NCBI GenBank assembly: GCA_000437495.1
Contig: FR897844.1
Span: 14,714-29,579, forward strand
DNA length: 14,866 nucleotides
From: Prevotella sp. CAG:485
GTDB lineage: Bacteria > Bacteroidota > Bacteroidia > Bacteroidales > Muribaculaceae
Reading direction: 5' to 3'
Position numbers and translations under genes: made by a program. The notes beneath the pieces are model-generated. The model had not been told where the DNA came from. It did not search any database and saw nothing but the letters and a program-made list of their open reading frames with translations. Every line of letters begins with the position of its first letter. Within the stretch, counting starts at the first letter, position 1. This document shows positions 1 through 6,395 of the stretch, in pieces.

Positions 1-710
1 TGGTTGCCCCACTGTATGTCGTAGTCGCGGTAATGCTGCAGGGTGTCCATGATGATGTGGGCGCCGGGGCCGCGGTCGTAGACGTCGCCGAGGATGTGGA
101 GGCGGTCGATGCTGAGGCGCTGAATCACCTCGCAGATGGCCTCTATGAAGGGCTCTGACTGGCCGGTGGAGATGATGGTGTCGAGGATACCGCGGTAATA
201 GTTCTGTTTGTTCTCGCCGCTGGGAGCCTCATGCAGCAGCTCTTCTATGATGTAAGCAAACTCCTTGGGCAGGGCCTTGCGCACCTTTGAGCGCGTGTAT
301 TTCGACGATACGCGCCTCAACACCTGAACAAGCTGATGCAGGGTGATGTGGTAGATATTGTCCATGTCGGGCTCGCTGTTGCGCAGCAGGGCGAGTTTCT
401 GACGCGGATAATAGATGAGGGTGCATAGCTGGTTGATGTCGTCGGCACGCATGCTGGCGCCGAAGAGCTCCGTTACCTTGCGTTTGATGTTGCCGGAGGC
501 ATTTTTGAGAATATGGCGGAAGGCCTCATATTCACCGTGTATGTCGGCCACAAAATGCTCGGTGCCTTTGGGCAGGTTGAGTATGGCCTCGAGATTGATG
601 ATTTCTGTGGAGGCTGACTGAATGGTGGGGAATTTCTGCGACAGCAGTTCAAGCAGACGCCGGTTTTTCTCTATCTCGGCGCGTGTGTAGGTATACGGTT
701 TTTTTGGCAT
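1..710 (-). CDS. fbp: Fructose-1,6-bisphosphatase class III, N-terminal part (3' end outside window)
   Basis: Hydrolyses fructose-1,6-bisphosphate to fructose-6-phosphate in gluconeogenesis, in the cytoplasm. About 236 residues are visible from the ATG at 710-708. The metallophosphatase signature is readable in order: DIHGE at residues 56-60, GDVYDRG at 208-214, and QWGNH at 233 onward, where the window ends. This set of metal-ligand motifs with a long helical insertion between the first two is the class III (Firmicutes/Bacteroidetes) FBPase layout. Full-length family members run to roughly 650 residues, so about two thirds lie beyond position 1. The start is supported by a basic N-terminus (MPKKPYTYTR) and a -7 promoter box about 73 bp upstream. 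The gene is divergent from the FMN-binding gene. The family identification is firm; enzymatic activity is inferred. Confidence 0.93.
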   Translation of the reverse strand, partial: MPKKPYTYTRAEIEKNRRLLELLSQKFPTIQSASTEIINLEAILNLPKGTEHFVADIHGEYEAFRHILKNASGNIKRKVTELFGASMRADDINQLCTLIYYPRQKLALLRNSEPDMDNIYHITLHQLVQVLRRVSSKYTRSKVRKALPKEFAYIIEELLHEAPSGENKQNYYRGILDTIISTGQSEPFIEAICEVIQRLSIDRLHILGDVYDRGPGAHIIMDTLQHYRDYDIQWGN

Positions 711-782
711 GGCGCAGGTTTAAGGTCGTTAGGTTTTGTGGTGTTTAGGTTAAGGGAGGAGAAGAGCCTTGCGGCTTTGTTG

Positions 783-790
783 CAAAGATA
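783..790 (-). promoter_or_regulatory. -7 promoter box for fbp
   Basis: On the minus strand this reads TATCTTTG, an exact match to the Bacteroidetes -7 consensus TAnnTTTG. It lies about 73 bp upstream of the fbp start. At the expected 20-bp distance there is no clear TTTG (-33) box, so only the -7 element supports it. The predicted leader carries a pyrimidine-rich run (plus-strand 747-760). Confidence 0.5.
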
Positions 791-817
791 ATGCTTTTCT
801 GCGTAACGATACTCTGT

Positions 818-849
818 TTTGGCCAAAAAAAGAGAATTTATTAATTTTG
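818..849 (+). promoter_or_regulatory. Bacteroidetes-type promoter of the FMN-binding gene
   Basis: TTTG at 818-821, a 20-bp spacer, then TAATTTTG at 842-849 match both halves of the TTTG-N20-TAnnTTTG consensus exactly. Initiation is expected near 853-857, leaving a leader of only about 15-20 nt before the ATG at 872. The polymerase footprint would overlap that of the divergent fbp promoter (-7 box at 783-790). Confidence 0.75.
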
Positions 850-871
850 CGGTGAAAAAATCATACTACAG

Positions 872-1270
872 ATGAGAATCAATACCTTACTCCGCACAGT
901 TATGGCCGGCGTGCTGATAGCCGGCGCTGCTCTGTGCATGAACAGCAAAGGACGCAATCAGACCAAACAGTCGACGTTCACCATAACCACCACCGAGCTT
1001 TGCCGCAACATACGCGGCTACCGTGGTCCGGTGCCGGTGTCGGTAACGTTCAGCAAGGGCAAGATAACGGACATCAAGCTGCTGCCGAACCACGAGACGC
1101 CGTCATATTTTCAGCGTGTGGAGCGGAGCGGGCTGGTGAAGAAATTCATTGGACTGACGGCCAAGCAGGCTGCCACGAAGAAGGTAGACGCGGTGACTGG
1201 GGCTACATACTCCTCACAGGCGCTGATAAAGAATATTCAGGCTGCGGCGCGCGAGGCGCAAAAGCGCTGA
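872..1270 (+). CDS. Membrane-anchored or secreted FMN-binding domain protein
   Basis: A 132-residue protein with an N-terminal hydrophobic segment (about residues 8-22) followed by an FMN_bind-type domain related to the flavin domain of NqrC/RnfG. The region GYRGPVPVSVTF at 49-60 opens the domain. DAVTGATYSS at 106-115 is the flavinylation motif, with Thr112 as the residue expected to receive FMN through a phosphoester bond made by ApbE. The Cys at 22 is not in a good lipobox (Leu at -1), so a membrane anchor or type I signal is more likely than a lipoprotein. Such proteins pass electrons outside the cytoplasmic membrane. No ApbE, Nqr/Rnf subunit or ferredoxin-type partner is in the window, so its electron source is unknown. 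It is a single-gene unit with its own consensus promoter. The domain is confident; the pathway is not. Confidence 0.85.
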   Translation: MRINTLLRTVMAGVLIAGAALCMNSKGRNQTKQSTFTITTTELCRNIRGYRGPVPVSVTFSKGKITDIKLLPNHETPSYFQRVERSGLVKKFIGLTAKQAATKKVDAVTGATYSSQALIKNIQAAAREAQKR

Positions 1271-1289
1271 GAGGCGTTTGAGGCCGGGG

Positions 1290-1304
1290 TTTAGCTTTTT
1301 TAGC
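1290..1304 (+). repeat. 15-bp TTTAGCTTTTTTAGC arm behind the FMN-binding gene
   Basis: This 15-mer lies 20 bp after the stop of the FMN-binding gene and is identical, in the sense direction of that gene, to 14777-14791 inside the composite repeat behind the GLUG-type gene. It faces the minus-oriented composite repeat that follows the kinase. Confidence 0.6.
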
Positions 1305-1313
1305 GACGATATA

Positions 1314-1360
1314 CGCGGCTAAAGCCTGCGCCGGATGTTCGCGGCTAAAGCCTGCGCCTG
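1314..1360. repeat. Pair of 21-bp GC-rich imperfect-hairpin units
   Basis: Units at 1314-1334 and 1340-1360, 26 bp apart start to start, differ only near their last bases (CGCCGG versus CGCCTG). Each contains GGCTAAAGCC flanked by CGC and T-GCG, an imperfect palindrome that could fold as a short hairpin with a one-base bulge. The same units occur in reverse orientation at 14816-14836 and 14846-14866. Confidence 0.8.
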
Positions 1361-1469
1361 CACCAAAATTATGGCAAGCTGCAAGCTCTTAAGCAGCCAC
1401 GCTAAATTAGCTAATTTAGCTAAATTAGCTACCACGCAGCCGCTAAAGCTACCACGCAGCCGCTAAAGG
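1314..1469 (-). repeat. Composite intergenic element, copy 1 (3' of the kinase gene)
   Basis: On the minus strand it begins one base after the kinase stop codon. Reading away from the kinase it contains: a GC-rich TTTAGCGGCTGCGTGGTAGC unit duplicated in tandem (1428-1447 and 1448-1467), a TAGC/AATT block with overlapping perfect palindromes (1401-1431), a spacer, a 33-bp core (1340-1372) and two 21-bp units (1340-1360 and 1314-1334), each built on GGCTAAAGCC. The same order recurs at 14709-14866. It lies between two convergent genes, so it could act in transcript ending for the kinase. It codes for nothing recognisable. Confidence 0.8.
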
Positions 1470-1470
1470 A

Positions 1471-3381
1471 TCAGGCTTCGGTGTAGGTGGCGCCGTCCCA
1501 TTTGTAGATTTGGCGGATGCCGGAGCCGTCTTCCACCATCAGGTCATGGAGGCCTTGGGTGGTGGATTTGAGTATGTAGAGTGTGCCGGCACCCCAGTTG
1601 GCGCTGACGCTGAAGTCGTAGAGGGTGCCGTTGAGCTGCATCTCAAAGGCGCGGCCAAAGTGATAGCTGCCGGTAGTTTTTATGCGCTCGGAAGAGCCGT
1701 CATCGTTGATGTCGAAGGAGAACTCGCCGTCTTCGCCCAAGTCGTCCATGTTGACCGTTTTCAGCGGCGTGTAAGCCTGCGAGCTCGTTTTGGGCAAGTC
1801 GAGCGACACCGCATTGCCGTTGCGTAATCCGTGGCGCTCGCGCACTATGCGCTGCCCCATGTCGGTGGAGATGAAATCGAGCACCTTTTGGCCGTCGACA
1901 GTGGTGATTTCCGGCTCATAATAGGATGCCTCGGAGAAGAGGTTGCTCTTTTCAAACGAGCCGTCGCCTTTGTAGGTGATGAAGGCCCATGTAGTGCCGC
2001 CGGCGTTACCGATGTTGGAGTCGCTGACCAGCGCCTCTTTCACACCGTCGCCGTTGAAATCCTCCTGCGCAAACACCTCCATTTTGCCGAAGTTGTCGTT
2101 TCCGAAGATGTAGTTGATGGAGCCGATGACCATCTCCTCGCCGTTGACCACAGCTACGAGCTGCGTGTTGGGGTCATCGCCCGTAACCTTATACTCAATT
2201 GCGGGTCCGTCGGCCACTGCCACCGGCGCCGGCTGCGACTTCTCCGCGGGTTTGGAGTCCTTGTTATGACGGTAAAGCGCCACGCCGCCTATTGCAGCCC
2301 CTATGGCTAACAGAGCCACCACAGCATACACCAAATACTGTTTCAGCTTTGAGTTTGAATTGTTGTTGCTCTGAGGAAACTGCGGAGTTACCTTTTGCAC
2401 CGTTGCATGGGGCGCAGATGCATGGGGCACGGTGCGCCTCACGGGTTGCTGCGGCGTCTGCGGGGAGCTAATCATCTGCTTGAGGGCGCGGTCGTTGGCG
2501 GGACGATCCTGCCACACGGGACTCATGAGCTGCTTCACCACATTGTGGGTATGCACGGAGATGCCGAGCTGACGGAGGTCGGCGTCGGGGAATCCGTAGT
2601 TGAGGATGTCGGCCGCAAGAGGGGGATGTTTGCCGGTGAGCATGGCATACATGGTGGCGCCCAGAGCATACATATCCATCTGCACAGGCAGCTGTTTGTT
2701 CTCCTTCAGCTCGCCGGTGTAATTGGTCTGCTCAATGGGCGAGTAACCCGGGGTGCCGCCGCCCACGGTGGTGCTCGATTCGGGGCGTCCCTCATTGTCG
2801 TATTGCTTCGACAGGCCGAAGTCGATGAGTACCGGCTCGCCATACTGCATCATGATGTTGAGGGGCTTGAGGTCGAGATGCAACATGCGCATGGAGTGCA
2901 TATAGGTGAGCGCATCGATGATATGGCCGGTGATTTTCAGCGTCTCCTGCTCGGTGAGGCGCCCTTTGCGCGAGATATACTCGTCGAGGCTGCCACCCTC
3001 CATGAAGGTCATGGCGTAATAGACCGTGTTGTTGGCCTCGAACTCCTCGAGCACGTGGATGATGTTCTTGTGTTTGAGGCGCTCCAGGTTCTGGGCCTCT
3101 TTCACGAATTTGCGCTTGTATTTGTCGAAGAGGCCGTCGCGGTTGCTGGAGGTTACGGTAAAGGTGTCGCGGCCGTTGATGTCCGACATAAAAAACTCCT
3201 TTATGGCCACCTGCGTGCCGTCGAGGTCAGAGCCGCCGTCGGAGCGCACCGTGGCCAGATAGGTGATGCCGAAAGTGCCCTGGCCAAGCACCTTTATAAT
3301 CTTGTAGCTGTATGTTACGCCGCGGAGCAACGTGCCGGGCGGCAGGGAGTTATGATATTTGCCGTTTTCGTTCTTTGCCAT
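1471..3381 (-). CDS. Membrane Ser/Thr protein kinase with extracytoplasmic DxNxDG-type C-terminal region
   Basis: A 636-residue Hanks-type kinase. The cytoplasmic N-terminal half carries the glycine loop GQGTFG (33-38), the catalytic Lys61 in VAIK, the helix-C Glu near 95, the catalytic loop HLDLKPLN (168-175), DFG (187-189) and GGGTPGYSPIEQ (207-218). The Arg of the usual HRD is Leu, so this is a non-RD kinase and may not need activation-loop phosphorylation. After a Pro/Thr/Ser/Asn-rich linker (about 305-345) comes one membrane helix (about 349-370). The outer 265 residues include DFNGDGVKEA (441-450) and DINDDGSSE (558-566), which resemble FG-GAP/VCBS calcium-loop motifs. The architecture suggests a receptor kinase that reads an envelope or extracellular state; substrate and ligand are unknown. 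It appears to be a single-gene unit between the acyl-CoA synthetase terminator and a composite repeat that starts right after its stop. Confidence 0.9.
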   Translation of the reverse strand: MAKNENGKYHNSLPPGTLLRGVTYSYKIIKVLGQGTFGITYLATVRSDGGSDLDGTQVAIKEFFMSDINGRDTFTVTSSNRDGLFDKYKRKFVKEAQNLERLKHKNIIHVLEEFEANNTVYYAMTFMEGGSLDEYISRKGRLTEQETLKITGHIIDALTYMHSMRMLHLDLKPLNIMMQYGEPVLIDFGLSKQYDNEGRPESSTTVGGGTPGYSPIEQTNYTGELKENKQLPVQMDMYALGATMYAMLTGKHPPLAADILNYGFPDADLRQLGISVHTHNVVKQLMSPVWQDRPANDRALKQMISSPQTPQQPVRRTVPHASAPHATVQKVTPQFPQSNNNSNSKLKQYLVYAVVALLAIGAAIGGVALYRHNKDSKPAEKSQPAPVAVADGPAIEYKVTGDDPNTQLVAVVNGEEMVIGSINYIFGNDNFGKMEVFAQEDFNGDGVKEALVSDSNIGNAGGTTWAFITYKGDGSFEKSNLFSEASYYEPEITTVDGQKVLDFISTDMGQRIVRERHGLRNGNAVSLDLPKTSSQAYTPLKTVNMDDLGEDGEFSFDINDDGSSERIKTTGSYHFGRAFEMQLNGTLYDFSVSANWGAGTLYILKSTTQGLHDLMVEDGSGIRQIYKWDGATYTEA

Positions 3382-3397
3382 AAAAACCGTTCATGAT

Positions 3398-3480
3398 GAG
3401 AGGAGGAGAGGAGGAGGAGAGGTGTACAACCTATACAAGAGGAGGAGGAGAGGTTGACAAGAGGTGGAAGAGAGGAGGTG
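3398..3480. repeat. GAGGAG-type purine (plus) / pyrimidine (minus) tract in the kinase leader
   Basis: The spacer upstream of the kinase start is mostly GAGGAG and GAGG runs on the plus strand, i.e. CTCCTC runs in the kinase transcript. The runs are interrupted by CAACCT (3427-3432) and AGGTTG (3451-3456), which are inverted repeats of each other. Apart from a weak candidate promoter it contains no recognised gene. Confidence 0.7.
3427..3460 (-). promoter_or_regulatory. Weak candidate promoter of the kinase gene
   Basis: On the minus strand TATAGGTTG (3435-3427) lies 20 bp downstream of TTGTC (3460-3456). Neither half matches the TAnnTTTG / TTTG consensus well, but spacing and position (about 45 bp before the kinase ATG, after the preceding terminator) are suitable. 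Confidence 0.25.
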
Positions 3481-3519
3481 AAAAAGCCGCTGAGATGCTT
3501 CCGGGGCAGGTCAGCGGCT
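3481..3519 (-). terminator. Hairpin terminator after the acyl-CoA synthetase gene
   Basis: A perfect 9-bp stem AGCCGCTGA (3485-3493) / TCAGCGGCT (3511-3519) with a 17-nt loop lies about 10 bp after the stop codon. On the minus strand it is followed by TTTTT. The U-run is short and the loop large, but position and stem make an intrinsic terminator likely. Confidence 0.6.
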
Positions 3520-3528
3520 CTTGATGAC

Positions 3529-5190
3529 TTACTGCGTATAGAGGAACCGCTTGATGCTCTTCTTGGGCGTTTTCTCAAACTCTGTGGGAAGGAGCTGTAT
3601 GCGGCTGATGCGTTCGTAAGGCGCCACCAGGGAGTTGATTTCCTTGCGCGTGTTTTCAAACGTAGATTCGAGCTCGTTGTTGCCAATGCCCATGGCGTCG
3701 AGAGCGGGATAGTCGGGATAGATGAGCGCCACGAGCTTGCCGTCGCGTTCCACCACAAGGCTCTCGGCCACAAACGGCATATTGTTGAGCTTCGACTCTA
3801 TTTCTTCGGGATAGATGTTCTGACCGCTGGGACCGAGAATCATCGTTTTTGAGCGGCCGCGCAGGAAGATGGTGCCGTCGGCGCTGCGTGTGCCCATGTC
3901 GCCGGTGTGCAGCCAGCCGTCTTCATACATCACCATCTTGGTGGAATCGGGGTTCTTGTAATACCCTACCATCACATTCTCGCCGCGCACACAGAGCTCG
4001 CCGGGAATGTTCTCCGGGTCGTCGCTGAGCACCTTGGTCTCCATGCCGGGAATGGTGCATCCGCTTGAGCCGGGGATGAAGTCGCGCCAGGGGGTGTAGC
4101 TCACCAAGGGGCCGCACTCGGTCATGCCGTAGCCCACCGTGAAGGGGAATTTTATCTTGTGCAGGAACTCCTCTACCTCGGCGTTGAGAGCCGCACCGCC
4201 CACAATCACCTCCTCGAAGTTGCCGCCGAAGATGTCGACAAGGCGTTTGCGAATCTTGGCGTAGATGACCGAGTCGAGGAAGGGCACTGCCAGGGTCCAG
4301 CGCACGGCACCCTTGGAAATCATGGGCAGGATGGAGTTCTTGTAAATCTTCTCCAGAATCAGAGGCACGCAGATTACCAGCGAGGGCTTCACCTCAGCCA
4401 ATGCCTTTATGAGCACGCGCGGCGAAGGCGTCTTGCCCAGGATGGTGATGTGGCTGCCCACAGCCAGCGGCACGAGCATGTCGAAGGCACAGCCGTAAGC
4501 GTGCGCCAGGGGCAGGAAGCTCAATACGTGCGAGCCACGGTAATGGAGCCTCTGGCTGATGCCGAACAGCACGTTGCCGGCCAGGTTGTTGCCCAGCAGC
4601 ATCACGCCCTTCGAGAAGCCCGTGGTGCCCGAGGTATAGTTGATTTCCATGAGGTTGCTGTTGGGCCAAGCCTCATAGATTACGTCGTCGGGACCGAAGC
4701 CCTCGGGATAGCGTTTGTTGAAGTGGCGGCGCAGGATGCCTATGCTGCGCTGCACGTTGATGTCGGGACGCTGATAGAGGCTCTCGCTGCGGCGTTTGAG
4801 CGAGATGACGGCCTTGATGTTGAGCAGATTCTCGGGCTGTATGTGCTCCCAGATATTCTCGGTGACGAAGAGCAGCTCGGCCTCCGAGTGGTTGACGATG
4901 TGGGTGATGTCCACCGGATTGAAATCAGGCAGGATGGGCACTATCACCGCACCGTAAGTGATTACCGCCATGTATGTTACCACCCAGTCGGAGCTGTCGC
5001 GGCCGCAGATGGCCACCTTGGAGCCGGGTTTCACCTTCAGCTCGCGGAAGAACTGATGCGTCATGGCAATGCGTTCGGCCAGTTCACCGTAGGTGATTGT
5101 TTTGCCGGTGGGATAATCGGTAAGGGCCGGCAAATCCCAGTTTTCTCTGAAGCTCTCTTCAAACAGCTTCACCAGGCTTTTCTGTAACAT
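3529..5190 (-). CDS. AMP-forming long-chain fatty acid--CoA ligase (FadD-like)
   Basis: A 553-residue member of the adenylate-forming superfamily. It would activate a carboxylic acid, most likely a fatty acid, with ATP and then CoA. Motifs in order: YTSGTTGFSKGV (185-196, phosphate loop), GYGMTE (353-358), GWLHTGD (425-431), GRSKTM (445-450) and the C-terminal catalytic Lys region TPKKSIKR (541-548). No carrier-protein or thioesterase domain follows, so it is a free-standing ligase rather than an NRPS module. There is no signal peptide; it is cytoplasmic or membrane-associated. It begins 21 bp after the stop of the alcohol dehydrogenase gene and probably shares its transcript, ending at the hairpin just downstream. 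Substrate chain length cannot be read from sequence; an o-succinylbenzoate or aryl-acid ligase is less likely but not excluded. Confidence 0.88.
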   Translation of the reverse strand: MLQKSLVKLFEESFRENWDLPALTDYPTGKTITYGELAERIAMTHQFFRELKVKPGSKVAICGRDSSDWVVTYMAVITYGAVIVPILPDFNPVDITHIVNHSEAELLFVTENIWEHIQPENLLNIKAVISLKRRSESLYQRPDINVQRSIGILRRHFNKRYPEGFGPDDVIYEAWPNSNLMEINYTSGTTGFSKGVMLLGNNLAGNVLFGISQRLHYRGSHVLSFLPLAHAYGCAFDMLVPLAVGSHITILGKTPSPRVLIKALAEVKPSLVICVPLILEKIYKNSILPMISKGAVRWTLAVPFLDSVIYAKIRKRLVDIFGGNFEEVIVGGAALNAEVEEFLHKIKFPFTVGYGMTECGPLVSYTPWRDFIPGSSGCTIPGMETKVLSDDPENIPGELCVRGENVMVGYYKNPDSTKMVMYEDGWLHTGDMGTRSADGTIFLRGRSKTMILGPSGQNIYPEEIESKLNNMPFVAESLVVERDGKLVALIYPDYPALDAMGIGNNELESTFENTRKEINSLVAPYERISRIQLLPTEFEKTPKKSIKRFLYTQ

Positions 5191-5211
5191 AGTGCGGTGT
5201 GGGTATTATTG

Positions 5212-6384
5212 TTATAAACTAAGTTTGTAGATTTCTTGAGCGTCGGCCATAGAGAGCTTCACGAAGTTTCCCACCGAGTCGCCCATGTTGGCGTGCAGCG
5301 AGCGCACCAGGGCCTCTATGTCGGGCTCCTTGCGAACCAGCTCCCTCAGCGACGTGGTGAGGCCGAGGCTTTGGAAGAAGTCCCTGAGGGCCTCAATGCC
5401 GGCGCGGGCTGTCTCGGCGTCGGTGCGGCCTTGCGGGTGGATGCCCATGACGTCGACGGCAAAGCGGCGCATCAGAGCCGGTTGGCGGCGGCCCACAAAC
5501 GTCATCCACGCCGGCACAATCACAGCCAGTCCGGCGCCGTGAGCCACATTGTAAATGGCCGACACCTCATGCTCCAGGCGGTGGCTGGCCCAGTCTTCCA
5601 CCTTGCCGCAGCCGCACAGGCCGTTGTGAGCCAGGCTGCCGGCCCACATAATGTCGGCGCGCGCGTTGTAGTTGTGCGGGTCGCGCTGCAGGTCGGCGGC
5701 GCGGCGCATTATGGTGCGCAGAAGGGAGGCGCTGATGCCGTCGGTAACCTCGCAGCCCAAGGTGTTGGAGAAATAACGCTCAAAAATATGCACCATCATA
5801 TCGGTGATGCCGCAGGCTGTCTGATACCAGGGCAGACTGAGAGTCAGCTCGGGGTTCATGAGCGCGAAACGGGGGCGCAGGATGTGGGGATAGCGCACGG
5901 AAATCTTGTGCATGCCGTCGAGGCGCGTAATCACCGAGTTGCCGCTGCCTTCGCTGCCGGCGGCGGGGATGGTGAGCACCACGCCCACGGGGAGAGCCTG
6001 CTGCGGAAAGGCCTTGCCGCTGTAAAAGTCCCAGAAATCACCCTCGTAGGGCACGCCCAAGGCAATGGCTTTGGCGGTGTCTATTACCGAGCCGCCGCCC
6101 ACGGCCACTATGACGTCTACGCCGGCTTTGCGGCAAATTTCTATGCCTTCATACACGCGGTCGTCGGTGGGATTGGGGTCGATGCCTTCGAGCGTTACGG
6201 TGTGTACGCCGGCCTGCTCCAGGCTGCCGAGCACTTTCTGCCATACGCCCGATTTGCGCGCCGACGAATGGCCGCAGCATACCAACGCGCGGCTGCCAAG
6301 GGCCGACGTGAGCTTGCCGACCTGCTCTTCTACGCCGCGGCCGAAGACGTAATTGGTGGTGAGACAAAGGGTGAAGTCTTCCAT
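5212..6384 (-). CDS. Iron-type (group III) alcohol dehydrogenase, YqhD/BdhA-like
   Basis: A 390-residue NAD(P)-dependent dehydrogenase that would interconvert aldehydes and alcohols in the cytoplasm. The N-terminal nucleotide-binding half carries GGGSVIDTAK at 96-105. The all-helical metal-binding half has Asp195, His199, His268 and His282 with the same spacing as the four metal ligands of E. coli YqhD (Asp194, His198, His267, His281); another conserved His is at 272. Length is normal for YqhD and butanol dehydrogenases, which are generally NADPH-preferring aldehyde reductases. It sits between the HIT-family gene and the acyl-CoA synthetase gene; an aldehyde or lipid-related link with the latter is only suggested by adjacency. 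The leader in front of its ATG is a pyrimidine-rich 9-bp tandem repeat with no Shine-Dalgarno, usual for this phylum. Confidence 0.92.
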   Translation of the reverse strand: MEDFTLCLTTNYVFGRGVEEQVGKLTSALGSRALVCCGHSSARKSGVWQKVLGSLEQAGVHTVTLEGIDPNPTDDRVYEGIEICRKAGVDVIVAVGGGSVIDTAKAIALGVPYEGDFWDFYSGKAFPQQALPVGVVLTIPAAGSEGSGNSVITRLDGMHKISVRYPHILRPRFALMNPELTLSLPWYQTACGITDMMVHIFERYFSNTLGCEVTDGISASLLRTIMRRAADLQRDPHNYNARADIMWAGSLAHNGLCGCGKVEDWASHRLEHEVSAIYNVAHGAGLAVIVPAWMTFVGRRQPALMRRFAVDVMGIHPQGRTDAETARAGIEALRDFFQSLGLTTSLRELVRKEPDIEALVRSLHANMGDSVGNFVKLSMADAQEIYKLSL

Positions 6385-6395
6385 TAGCGGGAGGG

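Noticed and set aside
1314..1469. CRISPR-like array
   Set aside because: Only two near-identical 21-bp units with 5-9 bp spacers, found in 3' regions of genes and without cas genes; spacing is far too short for a CRISPR.
2395..3396. 333-residue open frame on the plus strand
   Set aside because: Lies wholly antisense to the kinase gene, whose motifs are intact; composition (His/Val/Gly/Leu-rich, no domain) is typical of a mirror frame in GC-rich coding DNA.
3453..3460. TTGACA-like -35 box on the plus strand
   Set aside because: No -10 partner and no plus-strand gene follows; this phylum does not use the -35/-10 consensus of E. coli.
4159..5187. 342-residue open frame on the plus strand
   Set aside because: Antisense to the acyl-CoA synthetase, no recognisable domain, no promoter.
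5236..6387. 383-residue open frame on the plus strand
   Set aside because: Antisense to the alcohol dehydrogenase across its full length; His/Ala-rich without domain; the dehydrogenase frame holds all metal ligands.
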